DNA from: CAWHHZ01 sp963829355
GTDB lineage: Bacteria; Acidobacteriota; Thermoanaerobaculia; Gp7-AA8; JAHWKK01
Assembly (NCBI GenBank): GCA_963829355.1
Contig: CAWHHZ010000021.1
Coordinates: forward strand, 310,001-374,000
Length of the DNA: 64,000 nt
Direction of reading: 5' to 3'
The first letter of the stretch is position 1, and every line of letters begins with the position of its first letter. Position numbers and translations under genes: made by a program. Below are positions 9,579 to 19,402 of this stretch, piece after piece. The notes beneath the pieces were generated by a model that was not told the origin of the DNA, did no database searches, and saw nothing but the letters and a program-made list of their open reading frames with translations.

Positions 9579-10703
9579 ATGACCCGATACCACTGCCTGC
9601 CACCCGCCGAGCTCTCGAGATTTCTCGAACGATACAAGGCGGCGATGGCGCTCGATCTGGACCTGAAGCTCGACGAGCTTCTTGCCGAGATTCTTCGGAA
9701 GGCGAGCGAGTTCGTCCCCTCCGAGGCGGGTTCGATCCTGCTCGACGATCCGCAGAGAAAGCATCGGGACCGCTCGAAGAACGAGCTTCGCTTCATCGCC
9801 ACATTCGGGGCGGGGAGCGAAGCGCTTCTGGGAAGGCCTCTGTCGGCCTCGGAGGGTATCGCCGGGGAGGTTTACCGCACAGGAAAACCTTATCTTTCAG
9901 AAGACGTCGCGAATGATGATCACTTTTCCGGAGAGATCGATGAGGAGTTCGGATTCCGAGCCCGCTCGATCGTATGTGTGCCGATCTACTTCGGAAAAAC
10001 CGTGTGTGGCGTGATCGAGCTCATCAATCGCCAGGATGGGGAGCGATATACGGAGCGCGACAAATTGCTGCTGGAGATCTTTGCCGGCTACACGTCCTAT
10101 ACATTCCAGAACGCCCTGGATGCGCGCCGCGCTCATGAGCTGGCAAAACGGGATGATCTGACCGGACTGTTCAATGACCGGTGGCTGCATTTCTGTTTGA
10201 ACCAGGAGTTCGAGGCGGCGATCGAGCAAGGGGGAAATATCGCTCTGATCTTTCTCGACCTCGACAACTTCAAGTCCGTCAACGACGTCCATGGTCATCT
10301 CGCCGGCAGCCAGGTTCTCCGCGAGGTCGGTTTTCTGCTCGCCCAGACCGTCGATGTCCGTGCCACGATCTCGAGATACGGTGGAGACGAGTTCGTCATC
10401 GTTCTTCCGAACAGCACACTCGATGAGGCGCGTCGCGTGGCATCTCTTGCAGTGGATGTCATTGCCGGTCACAGTTTTCTGAGCACCGCACAGGGCCAGG
10501 AAGTTCCGGCGCTGAATCTGAGGGGCCTGATCACTGCCTCTGTCGGTCTCGCCATTTCCGAGACACCATCGAGCTCGGCTGAGATCCAGGCGGCGAAGAG
10601 CGATCTCCTGCAGCGTGCCGACGCGGCAATGTATGCGGCAAAAAGTGCGGGCAAGGGACGGCTCTTCATAGACCAGCGCGGTGCCGTACCGGTTCCCGGG
10701 TGA
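9579..10703 (+). CDS. GAF domain diguanylate cyclase
   Basis: The 374-residue soluble protein has a GAF sensory domain (about residues 25-190, with SEGIAGEVYRTGKP and VPIYFGKTVCGVIELINR) and a GGDEF domain (about 205-365) with DDLTGLFN, LDNFKSVND and an intact SRYGGDEFV active site. It should make cyclic di-GMP from two GTP. The RxxD inhibitory site expected five residues before GGDEF is absent (the sequence there is DVRA), so classical product inhibition is not predicted. I chose the ATG at 9579 because the longer start at 9474 lies in repeat-derived sequence. The GAF ligand is unknown. Confidence 0.88.
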   Translation: MTRYHCLPPAELSRFLERYKAAMALDLDLKLDELLAEILRKASEFVPSEAGSILLDDPQRKHRDRSKNELRFIATFGAGSEALLGRPLSASEGIAGEVYRTGKPYLSEDVANDDHFSGEIDEEFGFRARSIVCVPIYFGKTVCGVIELINRQDGERYTERDKLLLEIFAGYTSYTFQNALDARRAHELAKRDDLTGLFNDRWLHFCLNQEFEAAIEQGGNIALIFLDLDNFKSVNDVHGHLAGSQVLREVGFLLAQTVDVRATISRYGGDEFVIVLPNSTLDEARRVASLAVDVIAGHSFLSTAQGQEVPALNLRGLITASVGLAISETPSSSAEIQAAKSDLLQRADAAMYAAKSAGKGRLFIDQRGAVPVPG

Positions 10704-10952
10704 GAGCGTAAGTCGCCTTCGGAGATCCGCCGTCCATTGCGCCGTTTTACTCTCGACATCAGATTGGCGAAGTTTTACAGTAGGCGAAAACGCCCCCGAT
10801 GTCAGCGGGTCTCCATTCCCTAATTCAGAGGACTGTCCGGCGCGCGTCTTGCCCATTTCAGCGCACGTCGTCCTGCGGAGCTGTTTTCTGGACGCGATGA
10901 AATCGAGAAGGCACGAACCCATACCCGCTCACTGCAAGAAGGAGGATCAGAC

Positions 10953-11963
10953 GTGGAGAAAGTATTAGCCGAATACATCTGGATCGACGGTCAGAAGCCG
11001 ACCGCAAAGCTGCGCTCGAAAACGAAAGTTCTGAAGGGGCCGATCAAGGATCTATCCGACCTGCCCGAATGGGGCTTCGACGGATCGAGTACGTATCAGG
11101 CCGAGGGGCGGCACAGCGATCTGGTTCTGAAGCCGGTTCATATGCTCCGCGATCCGATCCACGGGTCGGACAATGTGATCACTCTCTGCGAAGTTTTCAA
11201 TCCGGATGGTACGCCGCACGAGAGCAACAACCGCGCACGTCTCCGCGAGGTCGTGGAGAAGCACAAGGACAAGGAGCCGATCTTCGGCATTGAGCAGGAG
11301 TACACGCTGTTCGACGGCAATCAGCCGCTCGGCTGGCCGGAGAAAGGATTTCCTGCTCCCCAGGGCGGATACTACTGCGGCGTCGGTACCGACGAGGTGT
11401 ATGGTCGTGAGGTGGTCGAAGCGCACCTTCATGCGTGTATCGATGCTGGCATCGCGATCGACGGGATCAACTCAGAGGTCATGCCGGCGCAATGGGAGTT
11501 TCAGGTGGGACCACTTCCCCCTCTCGAGGTTGCCGATCAGATCTGGCTCGGTCGCTGGCTCCTCTACAGGATCGGTGAGGAGTTCGACGTGAGCGCGACG
11601 CTGTACCCGAAGCCCGTCAAGGGAGACTGGAACGGAGCTGGAGCCCACACGAACTTCTCGACCAGGGAGATGCGTGAGGATGGGGGCATCAAAGCCATTC
11701 GCGACGCGGCAGAGAAGCTCGGGAAGCGCCACGCCGAACACATCAAGGTGTATGGAGCTCACAACGAGGAGCGGCTCACAGGGCTTCATGAGACCTGCTC
11801 GATCAATGAGTATCGCTGGGGTGTCGCAGATCGCGGGGCCTCGATCCGCGTCCCGCTGCACGTAGAGAAAGCCGGAAAGGGCTACTTCGAAGACCGGAGG
11901 CCCGCCGCGAACATGGACCCTTACCAGGTCTGCTCGATCATCATCGAAACCGTACTGGACTGA
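10953..11963 (+). CDS. glnII: Glutamine synthetase, type II (eukaryote-like)
   Basis: The 336-residue enzyme condenses glutamate and ammonia using ATP. Length and motifs mark the decameric GSII class rather than the roughly 470-residue GSI: WGFDGSSTYQAEG near residue 41, FGIEQEYTLFD near 110, INSEVMPAQWEFQVGP near 171 and NGAGAHTNFS near 228. The GTG start is preceded by AAGGAGG. The gene is monocistronic, followed by a GC hairpin, with no nitrogen-regulator gene nearby. The 249 bp upstream region shows no operator I can name. GSII lacks the adenylylation control of GSI. Confidence 0.95.
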   Translation: MEKVLAEYIWIDGQKPTAKLRSKTKVLKGPIKDLSDLPEWGFDGSSTYQAEGRHSDLVLKPVHMLRDPIHGSDNVITLCEVFNPDGTPHESNNRARLREVVEKHKDKEPIFGIEQEYTLFDGNQPLGWPEKGFPAPQGGYYCGVGTDEVYGREVVEAHLHACIDAGIAIDGINSEVMPAQWEFQVGPLPPLEVADQIWLGRWLLYRIGEEFDVSATLYPKPVKGDWNGAGAHTNFSTREMREDGGIKAIRDAAEKLGKRHAEHIKVYGAHNEERLTGLHETCSINEYRWGVADRGASIRVPLHVEKAGKGYFEDRRPAANMDPYQVCSIIIETVLD

Positions 11964-11975
11964 GGCTGAATGATG

Positions 11976-11999
11976 AAGCGCCGGCGCAAGCCGGCGCTT
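11976..11999. terminator. Hairpin after glnII
   Basis: The arms AAGCGCCGGC and GCCGGCGCTT form a near-perfect stem 12 bp past the glnII stop and 26 bp before the convergent gene's stop. There is no U-tract, so its strength as an intrinsic terminator is uncertain; its position suits a bidirectional stop. Confidence 0.5.
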
Positions 12000-12025
12000 C
12001 GTGCTCAACTGCCCTCCAGCGCGCG

Positions 12026-13663
12026 CTAGATGTCAGGCTCAGGCGAATCCGGAGCGACGCCTTCGTCCTCCGTCATTCCCGGAGGCCCCTGCAGTTCCTC
12101 GTTGTCCTGCGGTACGTCGGGTCGTGGATCCTCGTCTCCCTCCCAGTACATCTCATCGAGCGCGAGAAGAAATCCCGCGGGATACATCCGGAATCCTCGG
12201 AGGCCCTCCTTCATCACCGCCACGTTCGAGCGGTGATAGAGAGAGTAGTAAGGCAATTCTTTCGCGACGATGTGCTGAATCTCGTCGTAGATCGCCTTCC
12301 TCTGCTCGCGATCGTAGGTGACGCGGCCTGACTCGATCAGTTCGTCCACTCGGCTGTTCTCGTAGAAGCCCCGATTGAGGCCGGTGGGCGGCATGTTTTC
12401 GCTCAGGAAGATGTAGGTGTAGAAATCGGGGTCGTTCAGTCCCGCCCACTTCAGGGAAAACATGTCGAAGTTCCCTTTCGAGATGTCTTCGTAGAAGACG
12501 CCGAACTCATTCGACTGAATCTCGACCTTGATCCCGACCAGGCTGAGCATCTGCTGGACCATCTGCGCCTGGAGATTCGCCTCAGTGTCAGTCGAGGTAC
12601 GGAAGCTCAGAGTGAATCGAGGTTGTGGCCCGTCTCCATCCGGATCGGGATAGCCGGCCTGATCGAGCAGTTGCTTCGCTTTTTCCGGATCGTAGTCGTA
12701 GCTGACGAGACCATCGGCGTGGGCCCAGTGGTCCTCCGGGAATAGAGAGTTCGTGACGGCGCCGAAACCGAGAAGAAGGTCGCGCACGATTCGATCACGG
12801 TCGATCGCATGGGCGATCGCCTGTCTGACCTGGAGGTTCTTCAGGTACTGATTCCGAAGATTGAACGCGAGATACTGGTACTGCGAGCCCGGCTCGGCCA
12901 TCACCTGAATCCCGCCGACTCGCTTGAAGAGTTTCACCGCGTCGTACGGCACGGCGTTCAATCCGAAGTCGATGCTTCCTTTGCGAAGCTCGAGGATCCG
13001 TGTCGTGGCATCGGGAACGACACGGATCACGACGTCCATGATGCCTGGCGGCCCTTTCCAGTAGTCCTCGAAGCCACGGAGGATCACCCGCTCGTCCACC
13101 CTGTATTCGACGAGCTCGTACGGTCCAGCGCCGACAGGCGCGGATTTCATCACGTCGGTCTCGGATCCTTCCGGGATGATTCCCAGCGTGAGGTTGTCGA
13201 AGATTCCGGCGTTCGCCTGCTCGAGGTGGAAGATCACGGTCTGATCGTCCGGCGTCTCAATCGAAGCCACATCGGCGTATCCCGAAGACTTCGCTCCGGG
13301 AAAGCCCTCCGCCATGAGCGAGTCATAGGTGTACTTCACATCGCGGGCGGTGAGTGCCGAGCCGTCATGGAAGACGAGACCGGGCCTGATGTGGAAGACA
13401 ATCGTCGTGTCGTCGGGCATCTCCCACGACTCCGCCACGACCGGCTCGTACGTGCCGTCGGTCGCCACATGGACGAGGCCGATGTAGATCAGATCAAAGA
13501 TCCGTCCGGAGTTCTGATCATTCCCGACCCGTGAGTCGAGATTGGTCGGACTCCCGTCGAATGCGATTCTCAGCGGCCGCTGGTCCGGAGGAAGCACCTC
13601 CTTCTCGCCACAGGCAGTGATCAGGAACGCGAGGAACAAGAAGATCAGAGGTCGTTTCATCAT
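12026..13663 (-). CDS. Extracellular solute-binding lipoprotein, family 5 (peptide ABC)
   Basis: The 545-residue protein has a lipoprotein signal (FLITAC, cysteine near residue 18) and the full SBP_bac_5 fold of DppA/OppA proteins: ESWEMPDDTTIVFHIRPGL, FHDGSALTARDVKYT, GAGPYELVEY, and VRQAIAHAIDRDRIV near residue 283. Such proteins deliver di- or oligopeptides, nickel or heme to an ABC importer. No permease or ATPase genes are adjacent, so it is an orphan here. The acidic Pro/Glu tail (about residues 510-545) is not part of the conserved domain. The start is an ATG with a second ATG directly after it. Confidence 0.9.
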   Translation of the reverse strand: MMKRPLIFLFLAFLITACGEKEVLPPDQRPLRIAFDGSPTNLDSRVGNDQNSGRIFDLIYIGLVHVATDGTYEPVVAESWEMPDDTTIVFHIRPGLVFHDGSALTARDVKYTYDSLMAEGFPGAKSSGYADVASIETPDDQTVIFHLEQANAGIFDNLTLGIIPEGSETDVMKSAPVGAGPYELVEYRVDERVILRGFEDYWKGPPGIMDVVIRVVPDATTRILELRKGSIDFGLNAVPYDAVKLFKRVGGIQVMAEPGSQYQYLAFNLRNQYLKNLQVRQAIAHAIDRDRIVRDLLLGFGAVTNSLFPEDHWAHADGLVSYDYDPEKAKQLLDQAGYPDPDGDGPQPRFTLSFRTSTDTEANLQAQMVQQMLSLVGIKVEIQSNEFGVFYEDISKGNFDMFSLKWAGLNDPDFYTYIFLSENMPPTGLNRGFYENSRVDELIESGRVTYDREQRKAIYDEIQHIVAKELPYYSLYHRSNVAVMKEGLRGFRMYPAGFLLALDEMYWEGDEDPRPDVPQDNEELQGPPGMTEDEGVAPDSPEPDI

Positions 13664-13706
13664 GGGAATCGTACCCCGGAGGCTACAAGGAAGATGCCAA
13701 TGGGGA

Positions 13707-14073
13707 GAAGAATTGAAAATTGAAAATGAGAGCCGAACCTGTGGAAATGGGAAACGTCACAATTCCATGGGCGTTCTTCATGCCGATGTTCGCCGCTTCG
13801 CTCAGGATGACAATCCTTGCCTTTCAGGCACTTTGCCAAAGAGGTTCATTCGAAGCCGCCGGGGGACCGGGAAGAATTTCGGTTGACGGATCATGTTGAC
13901 TCCGTTGGAAGCTCGAAGCGGCACCATCTGCAGTTCAGGGCGACAACCTTATTGGTGATCGGGTCCTGAGTCACAGGACCGCTGGGTGAAGCCTTTCGCT
14001 GCCGATGCTCGACGTGGAGGCGTTGCGTGAACTTTCTCATTTTCAATTTTCAACCTTCAATTTTCAATTCTTC
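13707..14073. repeat. Inverted heptad-array spacer E1 (unit TTTTCAA)
   Basis: The left arm (13707-13731) and right arm (14035-14073) are inverted copies of a 7-base unit, TTGAAAA on the left and TTTTCAA on the right. Nineteen bases match exactly across the arms, starting TCTCATTTTCAA. The core of about 300 bp has a half family A element (CGCTTCGCTCAGGATGACA near 13796) and no gene. The arms end 44 bp and 13 bp from two divergent genes, so the element occupies nearly all of their shared promoter space. Confidence 0.8.
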
Positions 14074-14085
14074 TATGGGGTCAAA

Positions 14086-16248
14086 ATGAATCGTCGCATC
14101 CAGGGAGGAGCTCTTGCTCTGGCCATCGCACTCGCGATGATCGCGCTTGCAGGCCAGGTCGTGTCGCAGGAGAGCCCGAAGCCGAAGGTGATAGTCCTCG
14201 GGTTCGACGGTGTGGATGCAGATCTCACCGAGCAATGGATGAACGAGGGGCAGCTTCCAAACATGGCGCGCCTCCGTGAGCAGGGAACGTTCCGGCATCT
14301 GAGACCGACAATTCCCGCTCAGACGCCGGTCTCGTGGTCCACCTTCGCGACCGGCATCGATCCGGGACGCACGGGCATTTTTGATTTTCTACGTCGTGAT
14401 CCCGAGACGTATCTGCCGGTCTTTGCAGCCTTCGACGAGGGAACGGAGCCCCTGTTGTTCGGGGAGGCCAACCGGTGGGCCGGCGGCGGAGTCGCGGTGA
14501 TCCTCGCCTTCGGTCTGGCTTTTGTCGTACTCCGTCTCTTCCGCCTGCCGAAGAAAGCCGCTCTCGTCGTCGCAGTCGTCCTCGCGCTCGCCGCCGGCCA
14601 TCTGGCGCGTGTTTTCATCGAGAAGAACATTCCGACGAAGCGCCCCACCGTGACGAACAGACAGCAGGGGATTCCGATGTGGGAAGCGCTTGCCGGCAGC
14701 GGGGTCAAGGCCACTGTCTCGCGGGTTCCCGTAACCTTCCCCGCAAAAGACTTCGACAATGGTCATCTGCTGTCCGGTCTCGGCGTCCCCGACATATCCG
14801 CCCGCGTCGGAAAGCCGTTTTACTTCACCTCGGAGCTCAACTTCAATCGAGGCTCATCGAATGAATTTTCGATCGACGTCGTGCAGCTCATCGACAATCG
14901 GGGTGAGCTTCCAGTCGAGATTCAGGGACCGCCGAACAAACTCTTCGACGACCCTCCCTACATCAGCATACCCATGACGATCACGGTGGCCGAAGATCGA
15001 GGCTCCATCGAAATTGCGGTCAGCGGCCAGACCATCACGATGCGCCCGGGAGAGTGGAGTGACTGGGTGAATTTCGAGTTCCCCTTCAGCTCCGTCGTCA
15101 GCGTAAACGGGATCTCGAGGTTCCACCTCATTTCAGTGCAGCCGGAGATCAATCTCTACCTCTCTCCGATCAATCTTGATCCGCGCAGCCTTCCCCCCGG
15201 AGTGCGCGTGACGACTCCCGAGAATTGGGCGCCGGAGCTGGCCGAACAGCACGGGCCATTCAAGACCATCGGCTGGGGAATCGACACTTGGGCGATCTCC
15301 GAGGGATTTGCGGACGAGCAGATGTTCTGGGATGACCTCGAGTGGACGGTCGCGCAGTTTCGCGGGCTGTTCAACTCTTTCCTCGAAGGGGACAGCGATT
15401 TGCTGATTCATTGCTTCGAGTTCCCCGATCGTGTGGCGCACGTCTTCTATCGGCTCCACGATACCGAACATCCCGCGTACGACGAAGAGCTCGCGGCGGA
15501 GTGGGGTGACGCGATTCTCGACGCCTACAAACTGATGGACCAGATCGTCGGGGAAGCGATGGCCGCGGCCGAGCGCCACGACGCGGCACTGATCGTCCTG
15601 TCCGATCACGGGTTCTCGACCTGGCGGAAATCGGTCAACTACAACACCTGGCTCGTGCAGAACGGCTACCTCGGCCTCAAGACGGGTGTCGAGGCGAGAG
15701 AGCGTAATCTCGAGGTCCTCTTCGACCATGGCGAATTCTGGGAGAACGTCGACTGGTCGAAGACCAGGGCGTACGCTCTCGGTCTCGGCGACATCTACAT
15801 CAATCTCGCTGGACGCGAGTCCCAGGGCATTGTCCAGCCTGGTGCTGAGTACGACGATCTGAAGAGCGAGCTCCAGCAGAAGCTTCAGGCTATGGTCGAT
15901 CCGGAAAATGGGCGGCGGCCAGTCTCACGCGTCTTCACACGCGAGGAGGCGTATCGTGTGTTCGATCCGAATCTCATCCCGGACCTGATCGTCTCGAACT
16001 CGGAGGGGTATCGCGTCTCCTGGCAAACCTCTCTCGGGGGTGTGCAAAAGAATGTCTTCGAAGAAAACGCGAACGTCTGGAGTGGGGACCACTGTTCGCT
16101 CGATCCGGAGATCGTAAAAGGCATCTTCTTCTACAACCGTAAGCTCGAGACGGACCGGGAGCCGTACATTGCGGATATCTATCCCACTGTTCTCGGTCTC
16201 TATGGGGTGGATCCGCCATACGAGCTCGACGGGAAAGAGCTGCGGTGA
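14086..16248 (+). CDS. Alkaline phosphatase superfamily phosphodiesterase-like exported protein
   Basis: The 720-residue protein starts with a signal peptide (about residues 5-25) and carries the type I phosphodiesterase/nucleotide pyrophosphatase fold. It has first metal site VLGFDGVDADL near residue 40, nucleophile region TPVSWSTFATG near 83, FPDRVAHVFYR, LSDHGF near 505 and a final GDHCSLDPEIVKG histidine near 670. Metal ligands for a two-metal phosphoryl-transfer centre are therefore all visible. Two hydrophobic helices (about 128-145 and 152-170) are inserted after the nucleophile, implying membrane tethering. The ATG at 14086 follows the repeat; an upstream in-frame ATG would read repeat sequence. 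The substrate is unknown. Confidence 0.83.
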   Translation: MNRRIQGGALALAIALAMIALAGQVVSQESPKPKVIVLGFDGVDADLTEQWMNEGQLPNMARLREQGTFRHLRPTIPAQTPVSWSTFATGIDPGRTGIFDFLRRDPETYLPVFAAFDEGTEPLLFGEANRWAGGGVAVILAFGLAFVVLRLFRLPKKAALVVAVVLALAAGHLARVFIEKNIPTKRPTVTNRQQGIPMWEALAGSGVKATVSRVPVTFPAKDFDNGHLLSGLGVPDISARVGKPFYFTSELNFNRGSSNEFSIDVVQLIDNRGELPVEIQGPPNKLFDDPPYISIPMTITVAEDRGSIEIAVSGQTITMRPGEWSDWVNFEFPFSSVVSVNGISRFHLISVQPEINLYLSPINLDPRSLPPGVRVTTPENWAPELAEQHGPFKTIGWGIDTWAISEGFADEQMFWDDLEWTVAQFRGLFNSFLEGDSDLLIHCFEFPDRVAHVFYRLHDTEHPAYDEELAAEWGDAILDAYKLMDQIVGEAMAAAERHDAALIVLSDHGFSTWRKSVNYNTWLVQNGYLGLKTGVEARERNLEVLFDHGEFWENVDWSKTRAYALGLGDIYINLAGRESQGIVQPGAEYDDLKSELQQKLQAMVDPENGRRPVSRVFTREEAYRVFDPNLIPDLIVSNSEGYRVSWQTSLGGVQKNVFEENANVWSGDHCSLDPEIVKGIFFYNRKLETDREPYIADIYPTVLGLYGVDPPYELDGKELR

Positions 16249-16336
16249 AACGACAGCGCGGTCAGGCGGGACTCGTCGCGGAGTTGCAGCGAATTGCCTG
16301 CAGTACCTGAGCTGAAATTCATGTAAAGTCGCTTCG

Positions 16337-19300
16337 ATGACTCCTCTCGGACGCCTCGTAGTCGTGACGCTGATGGGCGTTGCTTCGGTTGCAGTTCATC
16401 CGGCCGAGGATCCTTACGAGCTCGCGCAGCGAAAGGTCCGGGTATTCACCGATCGGGATGGTCTTCCTCAGAACTCCATCGAGAGAATGACGATCGGTCC
16501 GCTGGGCCGGCTGTGGGTCACGACGCGGGAAGGACTGGCGATCTACGATGGCACGAGGTGGAGCACGATGCCCCTTCCCGAGCGTTCGTTGTCGAACTGG
16601 CCACGCGCCATTGCCACAGACCATGAAGGGTCGGTGTGGGTTGGTGCAGAGCGCGGAGGAATCTATCGTCATGCCGATGGTAAGTGGAGCCGGTACGCGA
16701 CTGCGGAGGGTCTTCCGTCGGACCGGGTGCGGTTTGTCGCGGAGGTCGAATTCGATGGTGCGTCGAGTCTTCTCGTGGGCACGACGGGCGGGCCGGCGAT
16801 CCTTGATCGAGAAGCGAATCGCTTCTACCCGATTCCTGATCTCCACGGCTTCGAAGTCACGTCGGCCGCAGCGTTTGACGACGCATTGTGGCTCGGAGCC
16901 AGTCCGGGAGGACTGTTTCGCTACGCCGACGGGTCGTGGAGCAATGAGACGCCCCCCTCGTTCGACGAGCTCTCCGTCACGGCTCTTCTTTCAAGCTCGG
17001 AAGGATTGATTGCCGGAACATCGCGTGGGCTCTATGCAGTGTCGGAGAGGGGCTGGGAGCGTCGGGGGTTGGAGCAATTCGGTGATGCCGCGGTTCATTC
17101 CCTTCTCGAGATCACCGACGATGGTGCCCGGAGTCTCTGGGTCGGAACGGCCGGACATGGTATCTGGATCTCCGACGACTCCGGCTGGAAGTCGATCGAC
17201 GTCTCGGATGGCCTGTCGAACAACTTCGTCTTCAGCCTCCTTGCATGGCCCGCCAACGAATCTCCCAGGCATGTGTACGCCGGCACTCTCAGCGGGATCG
17301 CCGAGATCGGCATCGGTTCCTGGCGGACCGTTGATCCCGCCGACCTGCCGGACCGGTCCGTCGTTTCGTTTCTCGAGAGCGGCAGCGAGCTCAGTCCCTC
17401 GTACTGGATCGGCACGACTCATGGTCTGGCTCGCCTAGAGGGTGGTGAGTGGAGGGTCGTTCTTCCTTCCGCCTCGGTATTCGCTTTGATGGAGACCGCC
17501 GACGGGCGCATTCTGGCCGGGACGGAGAACGGTCTGCTCGAGCTCCATGGTCAGACATGGCTCCCGGTCGAAGGGGGACTTCCGAAAGGATCTGTGGTTG
17601 CCCTTGCAGAGGAGCACGAAGGAGACGAAACACGACTCTGGGCAGGCATGTACGGAGAAGGTCTCTGGGTGTGGGGAGATGGAAGATTCCGAAAAGCGGC
17701 AGCCCTGAGCGATGATCGGATCGAGGCGATTCTTCCGGTGCGCCTCGGAGATCGCAATGTCGTATTGATCGGCACCAACCGAGGACTCGTGCTTCTCGAC
17801 GGTGGCGATCTGCAGGTATTCACCGCGGAGCACGGACTCCCGAATGAGACGGTGCGATCGCTCCACGTGCACGAGCGCGCCGGTCGACGGCAACTCTGGG
17901 TGGGCACCGGAGGAGGTGTTGCCTGGACCTCACTCGAAGAGCCGTTCGAGTGGCATAGTCTCACCGACGAGTCCGCTCCTCGTCTTCCGGGAAATACTGT
18001 GTACAGAGTCGAGGAAGATTCTCAGGGGCGCCTTTACCTGTTCACGAGCCGCGGCGTGCTGCGCATCGAGTTGAACGAGGCGCTCGAGCCGGTATCCTCG
18101 ACGATCTTCACGACGGAGCAGGGTCTCCCGAGCAACGAGATCAATTTCGGCGCGACGATGCGGGACAGTCGTGGCCGCATCTGGGCGGGCACTCCTCTCG
18201 GCGCGGCGATCTTCGATCCGGCGGTCGAGAATCCAGATCCTCCTGCAATTCTGACTGTCAGGGGAGTTGAGATCGACCATCATCCGGTACCGCCCTCGGA
18301 CCTGTATCGGATGAGGGCAGACCAGCATTCTTTCAGCATGGAGCTGCTACTGGTTGATCTGTCCGGGGGGGAATCGGCGCAGTATCGAGCATGGCTGGCA
18401 GCCGACGGGCCTGATTCTCATCCCTGGAGCTCGAATTCCCGGATCGAGCTCGAATCGCTGGCGCCGGGAGATTATGAGCTGCAGGCCGAGGCAATTGATG
18501 ATGGAGGCCGCCACTACGGGCCGGTCACTCTCATGATCGAAGTTGCGGCTCCGGTCTGGATGCGGTGGTGGGCGATCACGCTTTACCTCATTCTCGTGAT
18601 GTTCATCATCGCCGGCGCGGTCTACTGGCGGATGAGGGCGTTGCGCCACAGGGCACGAACGCTCGAGGAAATCGTGAGGAGCCGGACCAGGGATCTCGAG
18701 AAAAGCAATCGTGATCTCGCGAACGCGAACCGCGCCCTCGCCGCCATGAGTGAGACCGATCCACTCACCGGCGCGAGGAACCGCAGATGGGTCACACTTT
18801 ACCTGCAGGCGGAAGCGGACCATGTCGCACGGTCCACGAGGCGGTCGGATGAACTGTTGTTGATCCTCGTCGACATCGATCACTTCAAGAGCGTGAACGA
18901 CAGCTTCGGTCACGCGATCGGTGACGAGGTCCTCCGGAGATTCCATGACGTCCTCGCCAGAAGTGTTCGTGATACCGACACGATTGTGCGTTGGGGCGGG
19001 GAAGAGTTTCTCATCATCGCCCGCCGGGCATCGCGTACGGAGGGAACCCTGATTCTGAGTCGAATCATGGAGGAAGTGCGGTCCGAGCCATTCGACGCAG
19101 GAGAGGATCGTATCGTCCACCTTACCTGCTCGGCTGGTCTCGCTCCATTTCCGTTTGAACCGGCCGACCCCTCACGCCTTACGTGGGAGGAGGTACTCGA
19201 CATTGCCGACCATGCTCTCTACGCGGTCAAGCAGAGCGGGCGTGACGGATGGGTTGCGATCTTCGAGGGTGAATCGCCAACCCCGTCCGATCTTCTGTCG

Positions 19301-19393
19301 CAGCTCCGGTCGGATTCGAGCTCACTGCTGGATCGCCACAAAATCCAGGTCGACAGCTCGTTCGGTTCGAGCCGTCTGTCCTGGCCTGCATAG
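16337..19393 (+). CDS. Two-component-type beta-propeller sensor diguanylate cyclase
   Basis: The 1018-residue membrane sensor has a signal peptide, then a long periplasmic region (about residues 30-640) of repeated propeller blades of the form GLP-x-N and LWVGT-x-GGL, then a Y_Y_Y-like Ig domain (about 640-735), one transmembrane helix (about 742-762), a short coiled coil and a GGDEF domain (about 810-985). The active site WGGEEFLI is intact, and RDTD sits exactly five residues upstream, giving a complete inhibitory I-site. It should synthesise cyclic di-GMP with product feedback in response to a periplasmic signal. The layout resembles hybrid sensors with a cyclase in place of a kinase. The ligand is unknown. 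Confidence 0.92.
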   Translation: MTPLGRLVVVTLMGVASVAVHPAEDPYELAQRKVRVFTDRDGLPQNSIERMTIGPLGRLWVTTREGLAIYDGTRWSTMPLPERSLSNWPRAIATDHEGSVWVGAERGGIYRHADGKWSRYATAEGLPSDRVRFVAEVEFDGASSLLVGTTGGPAILDREANRFYPIPDLHGFEVTSAAAFDDALWLGASPGGLFRYADGSWSNETPPSFDELSVTALLSSSEGLIAGTSRGLYAVSERGWERRGLEQFGDAAVHSLLEITDDGARSLWVGTAGHGIWISDDSGWKSIDVSDGLSNNFVFSLLAWPANESPRHVYAGTLSGIAEIGIGSWRTVDPADLPDRSVVSFLESGSELSPSYWIGTTHGLARLEGGEWRVVLPSASVFALMETADGRILAGTENGLLELHGQTWLPVEGGLPKGSVVALAEEHEGDETRLWAGMYGEGLWVWGDGRFRKAAALSDDRIEAILPVRLGDRNVVLIGTNRGLVLLDGGDLQVFTAEHGLPNETVRSLHVHERAGRRQLWVGTGGGVAWTSLEEPFEWHSLTDESAPRLPGNTVYRVEEDSQGRLYLFTSRGVLRIELNEALEPVSSTIFTTEQGLPSNEINFGATMRDSRGRIWAGTPLGAAIFDPAVENPDPPAILTVRGVEIDHHPVPPSDLYRMRADQHSFSMELLLVDLSGGESAQYRAWLAADGPDSHPWSSNSRIELESLAPGDYELQAEAIDDGGRHYGPVTLMIEVAAPVWMRWWAITLYLILVMFIIAGAVYWRMRALRHRARTLEEIVRSRTRDLEKSNRDLANANRALAAMSETDPLTGARNRRWVTLYLQAEADHVARSTRRSDELLLILVDIDHFKSVNDSFGHAIGDEVLRRFHDVLARSVRDTDTIVRWGGEEFLIIARRASRTEGTLILSRIMEEVRSEPFDAGEDRIVHLTCSAGLAPFPFEPADPSRLTWEEVLDIADHALYAVKQSGRDGWVAIFEGESPTPSDLLSQLRSDSSSLLDRHKIQVDSSFGSSRLSWPA

Positions 19394-19402
19394 GTGATCT
19401 CA

